IMG/VR virus record: IMGVR_UViG_3300044961_001062
Coordinates: 1 to 41,611 of that record
Origin: a virus
DNA length: 41,611 nucleotides
Strand: one strand, 5' to 3'
Below the pieces are notes generated by a model. That model saw nothing but the letters and a program-made list of their open reading frames with translations. It made no database searches and had not been told where the DNA came from. Shown here in pieces: positions 8,372-15,545 of the stretch; position 1 is the stretch's first letter, and each line of letters starts with the position of its first letter. Both the position numbers and the translations under genes were made by a program.

Positions 8372-9193
8372 TCAGCCTCCGTGCTTCCGCAGCCACGACG
8401 AGACCTTGCTCAGCTCGGCCTCGACGTTCCGCAGAGCGTGGGTGTGCGCCTCGGTGCTCAGCGACTCCTTGACGAAGTCGCGGAAGATCGAGACGACCTT
8501 CGCGTCCGGGTTGATCATCCGACCCGCGACCTTCTCGTTGTCGGAGCGCATCGCGACCTTGAGCTTGTCGTAGGCGATCTTCGCCAGCTCCGGGTGGACC
8601 CGGTGCCAGGCCGCGTAGATCTCCTCCGGGGTTGCTCCGCCGGCGGAGGCCGACTTCACCTGATCGATCAGGCGCGTGAAGGCCTCCGAGAGGCGCTCCT
8701 TCGAGGCCTCGAAGTTCTGCACCAGCTCGTCGTGAGCTGATGAGAGCTTCGACTGGAGCGCGTACACCTCGCCCAGCGCCCCGGCGCGCGTGCGCTCCGG
8801 GACGAAGTCGAAGTGCATCGCACCCGACGACTTCACGAGATCCGGCGGCATCGAGTACTCCATGGAGTCCACGATCACCTCCCGCGGCCGAGCCGCATCG
8901 TTGAGGTTCTGCATGACCTGGACGGGGTCCGCCGGACCGCCGTCGATGTGGACCGCGCGGACGTACCCCGACATCGCCGCGAACTTGCGGTTGAACATCT
9001 CGATGTTGGCGTACTCGACCACGCGCCGGACCTGCTCGGAGTTCAGCTTGACGTGGCCGATCGTCTGGACGACGGCGTCGGTCATGCTGATCCCGGCCGT
9101 CTCGGCGGCACGGGCAGCCTGCTTCCCCATCGCCTCCAGGCTCTGGGGATCGACGGACCGCCCGATGAACGGGGAGGTGTCGTGGCTGGTCAT
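8372..9193 (-). CDS. First gene of leftward operon 1: helical unknown protein
   Basis: 273 residues. The frame is open further upstream but the ATG at 9193 (MTSHDTSPFIGRS) has GGAG seven bases before it and leaves room for a promoter, so I use it. The protein is largely alpha-helical with a conserved-looking middle (VEYANIEMFNRKFAAMSGY, then DGGPADPVQVMQNLND) and a coiled segment (LQSKLSSAHDELVQNFEASK). It carries one KSAS motif. It begins the head operon that runs through the protease and capsid genes. Possible roles are scaffold, assembly factor or internal protein; nothing identifies an enzyme. Confidence 0.75.
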   Translation of the reverse strand: MTSHDTSPFIGRSVDPQSLEAMGKQAARAAETAGISMTDAVVQTIGHVKLNSEQVRRVVEYANIEMFNRKFAAMSGYVRAVHIDGGPADPVQVMQNLNDAARPREVIVDSMEYSMPPDLVKSSGAMHFDFVPERTRAGALGEVYALQSKLSSAHDELVQNFEASKERLSEAFTRLIDQVKSASAGGATPEEIYAAWHRVHPELAKIAYDKLKVAMRSDNEKVAGRMINPDAKVVSIFRDFVKESLSTEAHTHALRNVEAELSKVSSWLRKHGG

Positions 9194-9288
9194 GAGGGTC
9201 TCCACGGGGATCTGGCCGAATGGTAGCCTACTTCGGCCCGTTAGGGGAATACATACAGGATCGGATCCCTCAACGCACCAGGAATCGC
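9194..9288. promoter_or_regulatory. Divergent control region 1
   Basis: This is the only gap between the first leftward operon and the first rightward operon. On the minus strand it contains TAGGCTACCATTCGG (around 9222-9236), where TAGGCT resembles the -10-like box of the two other minus promoters, but no TTGACC lies 18 bases upstream. On the plus strand AGGA precedes the ATG at 9289. The minus gene has a real Shine-Dalgarno, so its transcript is leadered, unlike the other two divergent hubs. Confidence 0.45.
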
Positions 9289-9768
9289 ATGACCGACACC
9301 CTCGCCGACCGCGCGACCCTCGCAGATCTCTCACGGAAGATGGGGATCGTGGAGACGCTGCTGCTCGGCGCAGCCCACCAGCTACCGCACCCCACCCACC
9401 TCACCACGCTCTACTTCGACGCCTGCCGGCAGGAGGCGTTCGACGACGAGGTCACGGCTCGGCACTGGGAGCGCCAGATCTACGTCCTCGACGCCCGGGC
9501 GCTGCTCCTGATGGCCCGTCGTCTGCGCGACCCCACCCCGTGGCACCCGTTCCTCGTGCTGCTCGATCGTTTCATCGAGAACGGCATCGACCTGGAGACC
9601 TGCCGACAACACCTCCTGAGCATCGCGCAGGATCTGCTGAACCTCCAGGGCCTGCGCAAGATCGCTCCGCGCGACGTCGCCGGCAACCCCCTGCGGATCA
9701 AGACCGTCCTCGCAGCTATCAGCAGGCGAGGAGGTCTACATGGAAGCGCACAGAAGGCCGGTACGTAG
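9289..9768 (+). CDS. Unknown helical protein, first gene of rightward operon 1
   Basis: 159 residues; the frame is open upstream but the ATG at 9289 has AGGA six bases before it. The product is mostly helical (SRKMGIVETLLLGAAHQL; RFIENGIDLETCRQHLLSIA) with few cysteines and no recognised motif. Its last ~20 codons contain the CTATCAGCAGG element that recurs before other rightward genes, so a promoter for gyrB and neighbours may be embedded in its 3' end. The stop is at 9768, 28 bases after the start of a short leader ORF in another frame. Function unknown. Confidence 0.72.
   Translation: MTDTLADRATLADLSRKMGIVETLLLGAAHQLPHPTHLTTLYFDACRQEAFDDEVTARHWERQIYVLDARALLLMARRLRDPTPWHPFLVLLDRFIENGIDLETCRQHLLSIAQDLLNLQGLRKIAPRDVAGNPLRIKTVLAAISRRGGLHGSAQKAGT
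9705..9728 (+). promoter_or_regulatory. Recurrent CTATCAGC element, copy A
   Basis: A 24-base block ending CTATCAGCAGGCG is identical to the block at 25970-25993. It is followed by GAGGAGG and an ATG at 9740. CCTCGC and GCGAGG flank the central AGCTATCAGCAG, so it could also form a 6-bp hairpin in RNA. A shared promoter or translation-control element for rightward phage genes is inferred; conservation between coding (here) and non-coding (copy B) contexts argues that the DNA sequence itself is selected. Confidence 0.55.
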
Positions 9769-9787
9769 CTACCTCGGGTGGCCGTGA
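9740..9787 (+). CDS. 15-residue leader peptide
   Basis: An ATG with an excellent ribosome site (GAGGAGG, six bases upstream) opens a 15-codon frame, MEAHRRPVRSYLGWP, whose TGA (9785-9787) overlaps a GTG (9784-9786) that can start the next gene. The next gene has no convincing Shine-Dalgarno of its own, so ribosomes finishing the peptide could reinitiate there. The peptide is basic and hydrophobic at its end. Whether the peptide itself matters, or only its translation, cannot be seen from sequence. Confidence 0.45.
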   Translation: MEAHRRPVRSYLGWP

Positions 9788-10035
9788 AGGTCGCCGAAGG
9801 CACCCTGTTCTGGGTCCTGCACTGGGCAGCCAGTGCGATGGATGATGACCCAGAGCAGATCATCAACTACTACCGCGCGATCAGAGAGCTGTGGCCGCAG
9901 TTCTCGACGTACGACCAGGAATGCTTCCGGCGTTCCTACGTCGGGATCAGCCGCAAGCTGGGCGACAAGTACAAGAGCAACCCGATCGTCCAGCACCACA
10001 TCGGACTGATCTGGCACCTCGTGGGAATGGAGTGA
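9784..10035 (+). CDS. Small unknown protein upstream of gyrB
   Basis: 83 residues from the GTG at 9784 (a GTG two codons upstream at 9778 is the alternative). I favour 9784 because it overlaps the stop of the leader peptide as GTGA. The protein is compact, aromatic-rich and probably folded (TLFWVLHWAASAMDDDPEQI; then IRELWPQFSTYDQECFRRSY) and ends HHIGLIWHLVGME. Its stop overlaps the GTG of gyrB, so the two are coupled. A gyrase modulator is possible by position only; the family was not recognised. Confidence 0.68.
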   Translation: MKVAEGTLFWVLHWAASAMDDDPEQIINYYRAIRELWPQFSTYDQECFRRSYVGISRKLGDKYKSNPIVQHHIGLIWHLVGME

Positions 10036-11978
10036 CCGTGGCGAAGAAGGACAAGATCGAACCGAAGAAGTACGACGCCGGCGCCATCCGGAAGCTGAAG
10101 GGCTTGGAGGCCGTTCGTGAGCGTCCCGGCATGTACCTCGGCGACCCGACCAGCGGGGACGCCCTGCACCACTGCATCAAGGAGGTCGTCGACAACAGCG
10201 TCGACGAGCATCTCGGTGGGCACTGCGATCAGATCCACGTGACGCTGCTGGAAGACGGGATCTGCGAGGTGGTGGACAACGGCCGTGGCATCCCGACCGA
10301 CATCCACCCCGAGGAGAAGGTCTCCGCTCTCCAGATGGTCATGTGCGATCTGCACGCCGGCGGGAAGTTCGACCAGGGCAGCTACGAGAAGTCCGCCGGT
10401 CTCCACGGCGTCGGCGTCTCGGCAGTCAACGCCGTGAGCGAGTGGCTCGTGGCCGAGGTCCATCGAGACGGCTTCATCTGGACGCAGCGCTACGAGCGCG
10501 GGATCCCCGAGGACAACGTCCACAAGGGCGACCGCACGACGAAGCACGGCACGAAGGTGACGTGGAAGCGTGATCTCCAGATCTTCAAGGGCGTCACCGA
10601 GTACGATCGCAAGCAGGTCGGCGAGCGCCTGCGGGAGCTGGCCTTCCTGAACCCCGGCCTGACGATCGTCTTCACCGACAAGCGCGCCAAGAAGGAGTGG
10701 TCGGAGACGTACTTCTACAAGGGCGGCGTGAAGGACTACCTCGCCGAGGTCGTTGGCAAAAAGAAGACGCTCATCCCGATCCTGTCGTTCAGCGACCGGT
10801 CGAACTGCGATCTCGTCTTCTGCTGGACCGACAGCCACGAAGAGGACATCCGGTGCTACGCCAACAACACGTACAACCGTGACGGTGGGACGCACCTCAC
10901 CGGCTTCAAGAACGGACTCACCCGGCTCGTCACCGCCTACGCGAAGGAGCACAACCTCCTGAAGAACCTGCCCGAGGACGGGCTCACCGGCGGCGACATC
11001 CGAGAGGGCATCGTCGCGATCGTCAACCTCCGCATCTCGGAGGTCGCGTTCAGCAGCCAGACCAAGGACAAGCTCGTCACCCCGAAAGCCAAGACGCTCG
11101 TCGAGCAGATGTTCGTCGACCAGGTGGAGTGGTACTTCAAGGACAACCCCGGCGTCGCCAAGAAGATCGCTGAGCGCGCGGTGGTGAACGCGATGGCGCG
11201 CGAGGCAGCCCGAAAGGCGCGCGAGGGGGTGCAGCGCAAGGAGTGGCTCGACGCCAGCTACCTCCCCGGCAAGCTCGCCGACTGCCAGTCGAAGAAGCCG
11301 GAGGAGTGCGAGCTGTTCATCGTCGAGGGTGACAGCGCCGGCGGTTCGGCGAAGGGCGGCCGGGACCGGCGATTCCAGGCGATCCTCCCGCTCCGCGGCA
11401 AGGTGCTGAACGTGGAGGACGAGGGCGCGGACCGCATCCTGGAGAACAAGGAGATCGGCACCATCATCACCGCCCTGGACTGCGGGATCGTTCAGGCGAA
11501 CACCTTCAACCTCTCGAAGCTCCGCTACCACAAGGTGATCCTGCTCACCGACGCAGACGTCGACGGCGCGCACATCCGCACGCTGCTCCTGACGTTCTTC
11601 TACCGGTGCATGCCGGAACTGGTCTACAAGGGCCACCTCTACATCGCGCAGCCCCCGCTGTACGGCGTGAAGATCCCGGGTCGGAAGAACATCCAGTTCC
11701 TGACCGACGACGCCGCGCTGGACGCGCTCCGCGAGGGGCTGTCGACCGAGCAGCGGAAGACTCTCCAGATCCAGCGGTTCAAGGGTCTGGGCGAGATGAA
11801 CGCACCCGACCTCTGGGCCACGACCATGAACCCCGAAGGACGCGCGCTGAAGCAGGTGGAGATCACCGACGCCATCGCCGCGGAGCGCTACTTCGACCTG
11901 TTCATGGGCAGCAACGTCGACGCCCGGCGGGAGTTCATCGAGAACAACGCCCTGTTCGTCGGGGAGCTGGATATCTGA
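10032..11978 (+). CDS. gyrB: DNA gyrase subunit B (type IIA topoisomerase ATPase subunit)
   Basis: 648 residues; GTG at 10032 overlaps the previous stop (another GTG at 10038 is possible). GyrB hydrolyses ATP to drive strand passage with GyrA and carries the metal-binding TOPRIM domain. Visible motifs: EVVDNSVDEH with catalytic Glu51 and Asn55, DNGRGIP with Asp82, GLHGVGVSAVNAVSEW of the GHKL fold, then the TOPRIM signature EGDSAGGSAKGG (~residue 432) and TDADVDGAH (~507), and QRFKGLGEMN near the C-terminus. The length fits the compact bacterial form without the long C-terminal insertion of proteobacterial GyrB. No gyrA lies in this window; it may be elsewhere in the phage, or this subunit may pair with host GyrA (inference). 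The assignment is firm; gyrase versus topoisomerase IV (ParE) cannot be settled from motifs alone. Confidence 0.93.
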   Translation: MTVAKKDKIEPKKYDAGAIRKLKGLEAVRERPGMYLGDPTSGDALHHCIKEVVDNSVDEHLGGHCDQIHVTLLEDGICEVVDNGRGIPTDIHPEEKVSALQMVMCDLHAGGKFDQGSYEKSAGLHGVGVSAVNAVSEWLVAEVHRDGFIWTQRYERGIPEDNVHKGDRTTKHGTKVTWKRDLQIFKGVTEYDRKQVGERLRELAFLNPGLTIVFTDKRAKKEWSETYFYKGGVKDYLAEVVGKKKTLIPILSFSDRSNCDLVFCWTDSHEEDIRCYANNTYNRDGGTHLTGFKNGLTRLVTAYAKEHNLLKNLPEDGLTGGDIREGIVAIVNLRISEVAFSSQTKDKLVTPKAKTLVEQMFVDQVEWYFKDNPGVAKKIAERAVVNAMAREAARKAREGVQRKEWLDASYLPGKLADCQSKKPEECELFIVEGDSAGGSAKGGRDRRFQAILPLRGKVLNVEDEGADRILENKEIGTIITALDCGIVQANTFNLSKLRYHKVILLTDADVDGAHIRTLLLTFFYRCMPELVYKGHLYIAQPPLYGVKIPGRKNIQFLTDDAALDALREGLSTEQRKTLQIQRFKGLGEMNAPDLWATTMNPEGRALKQVEITDAIAAERYFDLFMGSNVDARREFIENNALFVGELDI

Positions 11979-12349
11979 TGAACGAGATCATCCGGGAGAT
12001 CCTGAGCCACCACGATGCAGTGGTGGCTCTCGGCCTATCGTGCGTCACCCTCGCCGGCGGAGCCTCGGTCGGGCTCTACCGATGGGTCGAGCACAGGATC
12101 GAAACGTCTCGCGATGAGCGAGAAGAGCGCCAGGCGAAGGACCGCGCCGAGCAGCGCCACCGCCACCGGCTGGAGAAGGCCGAGAAGCTGGAGACCGTCG
12201 CCAGCATCCTCATCGCCGACCGGTCCTTGGCCGAGGGCATCCGCGACAAGATCGACGCGGAATACCCGAGGGTCCGGGTAGAGGTGGCCGAGGAAGAGGC
12301 CGACGAGGACGATCGCCAGGTCCGGCGGCGGCGATCAAAACGCCGCTAA
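11978..12349 (+). CDS. Membrane-anchored coiled-coil protein downstream of gyrB
   Basis: 123 residues; ATG at 11978 overlaps the gyrB stop (TGATG). An N-terminal transmembrane helix (residues ~13-35, VVALGLSCVTLAGGASVGLY) is followed by a charged coiled coil (RDEREERQAKDRAEQRHRHR), a short globular region and an Arg-rich tail ending RRRRSKRR. The topology is single-pass with a basic cytosolic tail if the N-terminus is outside. The layout resembles small inner-membrane spanin-like proteins, but no lipoprotein partner or lysis cassette is adjacent, so I do not call it that. Confidence 0.7.
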   Translation: MNEIIREILSHHDAVVALGLSCVTLAGGASVGLYRWVEHRIETSRDEREERQAKDRAEQRHRHRLEKAEKLETVASILIADRSLAEGIRDKIDAEYPRVRVEVAEEEADEDDRQVRRRRSKRR

Positions 12350-12353
12350 ATCC

Positions 12354-12364
12354 AGCTATAAGCG
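12354..12364 (+). promoter_or_regulatory. CTATNAGC element, copy D
   Basis: AGCTATAAGCG matches the core of the recurrent plus-strand element (GCTATNAGC). It lies 6 bases before AAAAAGGAGG, which precedes a short leader frame, so the spacing from element to ribosome site resembles copies A to C. TATAAG is also a good -10 hexamer. No clear -35 lies upstream. Confidence 0.45.
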
Positions 12365-12378
12365 ATCGAAAAAGGAGG

Positions 12379-12420
12379 CGCTGATCGGGTGTCTCCTGGG
12401 CTTGCCATGGGCGATCAGCG
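12379..12420 (+). repeat. 9-bp inverted repeat in the leader of the 12499 gene
   Basis: CGCTGATCG (12379-12387) and CGATCAGCG (12412-12420) form a perfect 9-bp inverted repeat around a 24-base loop. The right arm overlaps the second start codon region of a short leader ORF, and the left arm follows the AAAGGAGG site. It could be an operator (each arm contains GATC) or an RNA hairpin controlling leader translation. Confidence 0.5.
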
Positions 12421-12454
12421 TCAAAAACGTCGCAAGATCGGCTATGAGCAGTAG
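12389..12454 (+). CDS. Short basic leader peptide
   Basis: A GTG at 12389, ten bases after AAAGGAGG, opens a 21-codon frame ending TAG at 12454; an internal ATG at 12407 would give the 15-residue MGDQRQKRRKIGYEQ. The peptide is strongly basic. A second CTATNAGC-like copy (GGCTATGAGCAG, 12440-12451) lies in its 3' end. The arrangement parallels the leader at 9740. Coding status is uncertain because of length. Confidence 0.35.
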   Translation: MSPGLAMGDQRQKRRKIGYEQ

Positions 12455-12498
12455 AGGAGCAGAACGCTCACCAACACCGAATCGAAGGAGAGACCACG

Positions 12499-13053
12499 AT
12501 GACCACCGAGACCCAGACCCAGATGTCCCCCGAGTTCCAGGCCCTCATCAGCCGCGTCCAGGAGATCGGCAAGGCCAACCACGAGAACCTCGTGGCCGAG
12601 AACCGCAAGATGATGGCGGAGGCGCTCGCGCAGGTGACGAAGGGCTTCCGGGCCCCGGTCGCCGCGCCGCCCGCCGCGGCGCCCGCCCAGGGCGCGCCGA
12701 CCCCGACGCTCCAGGCGCCGAAGCAGAACGACTCCTGGCTGGCGAAGGTCGGCCTCGCCAACCCCTGGGAGCCGGTCCAGGTGCCGGTGACCAAGGACCA
12801 GGCGCTCAGCGCGCTCACCACGGCGGATCCCGGTCCGGTCGTGAAGGGCATCGCGGAGCGCGGGCTCCAGGCCATCGGCATCGAGGCCGCGTACGAGCGT
12901 GGGCTCGTGCAGGCGCCGAAGAAGGGCCTGGAGACCTGGCAGGCGGTCGCGCTCGGCGTCCTGGGCGCGACGGTCGTGGCCGGCGCGGCCACGGGCGTCG
13001 GGATGTACGTCGCCGAGGTCGGGCCGTTCGCGCCCGAGCGCGCCAGCCGCTGA
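12499..13053 (+). CDS. Unknown protein with C-terminal transmembrane helix
   Basis: 184 residues; ATG at 12499 preceded by GAAGGAG. The first ~45 residues are a helical segment (FQALISRVQEIGKANHENLV), followed by a Pro/Ala-rich linker (VAAPPAAAPAQGAPTPTLQ), a middle amphipathic region and a C-terminal hydrophobic segment (residues ~150-176, AVALGVLGATVVAGAATGVG). Tail-anchored topology is likely. It is the last gene of rightward operon 1 and ends 18 bases before a hairpin. It has its own leader region with an inverted repeat, so it may be regulated separately from gyrB. Function unknown. Confidence 0.75.
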   Translation: MTTETQTQMSPEFQALISRVQEIGKANHENLVAENRKMMAEALAQVTKGFRAPVAAPPAAAPAQGAPTPTLQAPKQNDSWLAKVGLANPWEPVQVPVTKDQALSALTTADPGPVVKGIAERGLQAIGIEAAYERGLVQAPKKGLETWQAVALGVLGATVVAGAATGVGMYVAEVGPFAPERASR

Positions 13054-13070
13054 CCGCGGCGAGTGAGGAA

Positions 13071-13104
13071 GCCGGAGCCCCGGGCGAAAGCTCGGGGCCT
13101 CGGC
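13071..13104. terminator. Bidirectional GC-rich hairpin with GAAA tetraloop
   Basis: A nine-pair stem (13077-13085 with 13090-13098, one G-T wobble) is capped by a GAAA loop; outer GCCG/CGGC (13071-13074 with 13101-13104) can extend it. It sits between two convergent units, the rightward gyrB operon and the leftward terminase operon. T-tracts are weak on both sides, so termination may depend on the stem alone. Confidence 0.6.
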
Positions 13105-13116
13105 AATCTCACTTTG

Positions 13117-14952
13117 CTACCATTCGCTGCGCGACCAGTCGTTCGCCACGTGCATCTCGATCTCTTCGATGGCGACCTCTTCGCGGACACGCGCGGCGGC
13201 CTCCTCGGTCGAGACCTCCTGGATGGGCGCGATGATGTCGGGTCGTCGGTGATCGAAGAAGCTCACGATCATCGTGTAGAGGATCGAGTGGAAGGTGTCG
13301 TCGGGGATGCTGCGTGGCTTGTCGTACTTGATCATGCGCAGCGTGTCCGAGTACTCGGCGTGGATGCTGAGCAGGTCCTCGGCGTAGGGGGCCTTGAAGA
13401 CCTCCCACGACGGCAGCCGGATCTTCATCGTCTTGATCGCCGAGAAGATGTCCGCCATCACCGCCGTGCGGAAGACGAGCGACCGGTTCAGGGCTGCCTT
13501 GTAGACGATCTTCTTCGGCGCTCGGGCGGCGTACTGGAACTGGAAGATCTTCTTGGCCGAGAAGATGCTGGTGAGCTTCTTGTTCTGCACGAAGCCCATG
13601 CCGTAGTCGCAGCCGACGTACTTCAGGCGGAACCGGTTGATGAGCCGGATGATCTCCTTCATCTGCGGCTCGGGGTCCGTGAGCAAGCCGTCGAAGCGCT
13701 TGGCGTAGAGGATCTGGAAGCTGCTGTCCCCACGGACGTACCCGCCCACCGTCATGACGGTGTAGGCGTTCTCGCCGGTGCCCCAGTCGATCCCGCCGTA
13801 GAGCTGGTGCGACTTCGCCAGCTCTGCGACCTGCTCCTCGTCCATCATGTACGTGTCGGTCTCGTCGCACGCCCGGGCCACCTCACCGCGCGTCAGCGGC
13901 TTCGTTCCGCTGTCGTACGAGATCGCCATGACCTCGTTCATGAACTGAGCGGTGGGATAGGTCTCCAGGGTGTGGATGATCGACTTCCACGCCTTGTACG
14001 GGTCCTTGTCGGTGAAGTCCGGCTTGAAGTACCAGGGCACCATCAGACGGCAGATGCGGTAGCCCTCGACGGTCGCGCCGGGGTTCATCGCCACCCACTG
14101 CGCCTGCGGATGTTCGGGGTTGATCGCGTGCCCACAGCGCTCGCAGATGGGCCCCTTCTTCCCGATGTTCTTCGGCCCCAGCACGATCCAGTGGCAGGGG
14201 GTGTGGTGCTCGCACGGAACTACCCATTCGGACATGGTCGACTGCTTTCCCCAGATCCCCTCGATCGAGTTGTCGAACGTCTTCGGCGTACCCGAGTAGA
14301 CGTGCAGCGCGTTGCGGAAGCGCGACGCGGACTCACGGATGACGGGGATGACGTCCTTCAGGAGGTCCTGCACCTCGTCGTAGAAGATGCTGCTGACCGA
14401 GATACCGCGGATACGATCAGCGTTGAGGAACGCGTACCGCAGGTAGATCTTCGACTGGGTGAGGAACTCCTTCTCCAGGATGTTCCAGGTCAGGCTCTTG
14501 TGGGTGAGCGCCTTGACCATCGGGCTGATCTCGACGATGTCGTCGATACGCGCCGAGCTGAAGACCTTCGTCTGCGTCGCCGAGGGGGTGACGAACAGAG
14601 CGTTCTGGTACCAGTTCATCCCGCAGAGCGCGATCAGCTTGTTGCCTAGCGTCGTCGACTTCTCGGTCTGGCGGCTGGTCATGAAGAGGATCTCGCGCGC
14701 CTCGGTGTCGTACGGCCGCAGCAGGTAGCGCCGCTCATCGAACACCATGGGCGAGACCCGCCCCCGGTCGCCGTCCTTCACCCGCACCATGTGGGAGGTC
14801 CACTGGGAGGTGCGCAGCGCGATCTGCGCCGGCGACCGAGCCGCCCGGGCAGCGCTGGTGGCGAACGGATCATCGACGTATCTTTGCTTCGAGCGGTCCC
14901 CACCCTCGAAGGAGCTGTAGTCGATGTCGGCGAAGATGGGTCTCGATGCCAT
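13117..14952 (-). CDS. terL: Terminase large subunit
   Basis: 611 residues, ATG at 14952. TerL packages DNA into the prohead: an N-terminal ATPase pumps DNA and a C-terminal RNase-H-like nuclease cuts it. Visible features: Walker A variant SRQTEKST (residues 93-100, Lys98), Walker B SSIFYDEVQD (Asp192/Glu193), a zinc-ribbon-like insertion with Cys247, Cys253, Cys270 and Cys273, and nuclease acidic residues in YGGIDWGTGE (Asp389) and GCDYGMG (~446). The Glu in place of the usual Gly in Walker A is a variant I associate with RQ-x-EKST terminases. The length fits the family. It is the last gene of leftward operon 2, downstream of a small-terminase candidate. The start has no clear Shine-Dalgarno; the gap upstream (14953-15149) contains a possible opposite-strand ORF. 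Confidence 0.9.
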   Translation of the reverse strand: MASRPIFADIDYSSFEGGDRSKQRYVDDPFATSAARAARSPAQIALRTSQWTSHMVRVKDGDRGRVSPMVFDERRYLLRPYDTEAREILFMTSRQTEKSTTLGNKLIALCGMNWYQNALFVTPSATQTKVFSSARIDDIVEISPMVKALTHKSLTWNILEKEFLTQSKIYLRYAFLNADRIRGISVSSIFYDEVQDLLKDVIPVIRESASRFRNALHVYSGTPKTFDNSIEGIWGKQSTMSEWVVPCEHHTPCHWIVLGPKNIGKKGPICERCGHAINPEHPQAQWVAMNPGATVEGYRICRLMVPWYFKPDFTDKDPYKAWKSIIHTLETYPTAQFMNEVMAISYDSGTKPLTRGEVARACDETDTYMMDEEQVAELAKSHQLYGGIDWGTGENAYTVMTVGGYVRGDSSFQILYAKRFDGLLTDPEPQMKEIIRLINRFRLKYVGCDYGMGFVQNKKLTSIFSAKKIFQFQYAARAPKKIVYKAALNRSLVFRTAVMADIFSAIKTMKIRLPSWEVFKAPYAEDLLSIHAEYSDTLRMIKYDKPRSIPDDTFHSILYTMIVSFFDHRRPDIIAPIQEVSTEEAAARVREEVAIEEIEMHVANDWSRSEW

Positions 14953-15232
14953 GTCCGGTCTGTTCTTGACCTGGCTGGGAAGTGCGGTCGCCGACTCCCG
15001 GCGAGATCAGGACGGGGTGATGTGGTTCCGGTTCAGTTTGCCTCCCAGCGATCAGTTCCGCCAGGCCTCCGAGAAGTTCATCAAGGAGTACAACCGCGCG
15101 CATGGCACGTCGTTCTCCGTTGGCTTCCCGAAGGCCTACCGGATGACGATCAGAGAGGGGCGTCGATCGCCTCGAAGAAGCGATGGACGAAGTGCCAGGG
15201 GTCCATCGAACGGCCGAGGCCCCGCACGATGA
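14951..15232 (+). CDS. Possible opposite-strand small gene or decayed paralogue
   Basis: 93 codons from ATG 14951 to TAG 15232, on the strand opposite the surrounding leftward operon. Codons in the middle have strong G/C third positions, and the product looks protein-like (VMWFRFSLPPSDQFRQASEK, then FSVGFPKAYRM). That middle resembles the neighbouring leftward gene at 15150-15545, which has AMIFHFFPPGSD and later IPKAFDIRF. The last 83 bases run antisense into that gene's 3' end and give an Arg/Ser-rich tail. There is no Shine-Dalgarno. It could be an inverted, truncated duplicate, a real antisense gene, or chance; the alternative minus frame over the same DNA looks less protein-like. Confidence 0.35.
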   Translation: MSGLFLTWLGSAVADSRRDQDGVMWFRFSLPPSDQFRQASEKFIKEYNRAHGTSFSVGFPKAYRMTIREGRRSPRRSDGRSARGPSNGRGPAR

Positions 15233-15545
15233 TGCAGAAGCTGCGCAGCTCGCTCGTGTAGGTGGCCTTCACGAAGCGGATGTCGAACGCCTTCGGGATG
15301 GCCGCTTCGAGGCGGTCGTGGATCCGGTAGGCGTCCCGCCAGGAGCCCAGCTTGTTCGGCGGGTCGCTCCCCGGCGGGAAGAAGTGGAAGATCATCGCCT
15401 GGTCGTCGGCGCGGATCCCGTAGACGACGTCGTAGTCCGCCGTCTGCTTCGCCATGCGATCGGGGATGGCGTCCTTCAGTCCGCGGAGGGGCGAGCCCCC
15501 GTCGAGCACTTCCTTCTCTTCCTCGGTTGCCGGTGCGATGCTCAT
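15150..15545 (-). CDS. Small unknown protein upstream of terminase
   Basis: 131 residues; ATG at 15545 overlaps the previous stop (ATGA). The sequence looks folded, alpha/beta, with a conserved-looking core (MIFHFFPPGSDPPNKLGSWR; then KAFDIRFVKATYTSELRSFC) and a C-terminal helix (HFVHRFFEAIDA). No membrane segment or cysteine cluster is visible. It lies between the small-terminase candidate and the large terminase, so a packaging accessory role is possible by position. The family was not recognised. Confidence 0.72.
   Translation of the reverse strand: MSIAPATEEEKEVLDGGSPLRGLKDAIPDRMAKQTADYDVVYGIRADDQAMIFHFFPPGSDPPNKLGSWRDAYRIHDRLEAAIPKAFDIRFVKATYTSELRSFCIIVRGLGRSMDPWHFVHRFFEAIDAPL

Noticed and set aside
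11978-12349. Inner-membrane spanin (Rz-like) protein
   Set aside because: Topology fits, but there is no endolysin, holin or outer spanin partner nearby, and the very basic tail is unusual for a spanin.
13108-13130. GCTACCATTCG shared with 9222-9236 as a promoter
   Set aside because: At 13117 it overlaps the end of TerL in a convergent region with no gene start downstream on that strand, so a chance match is more likely.
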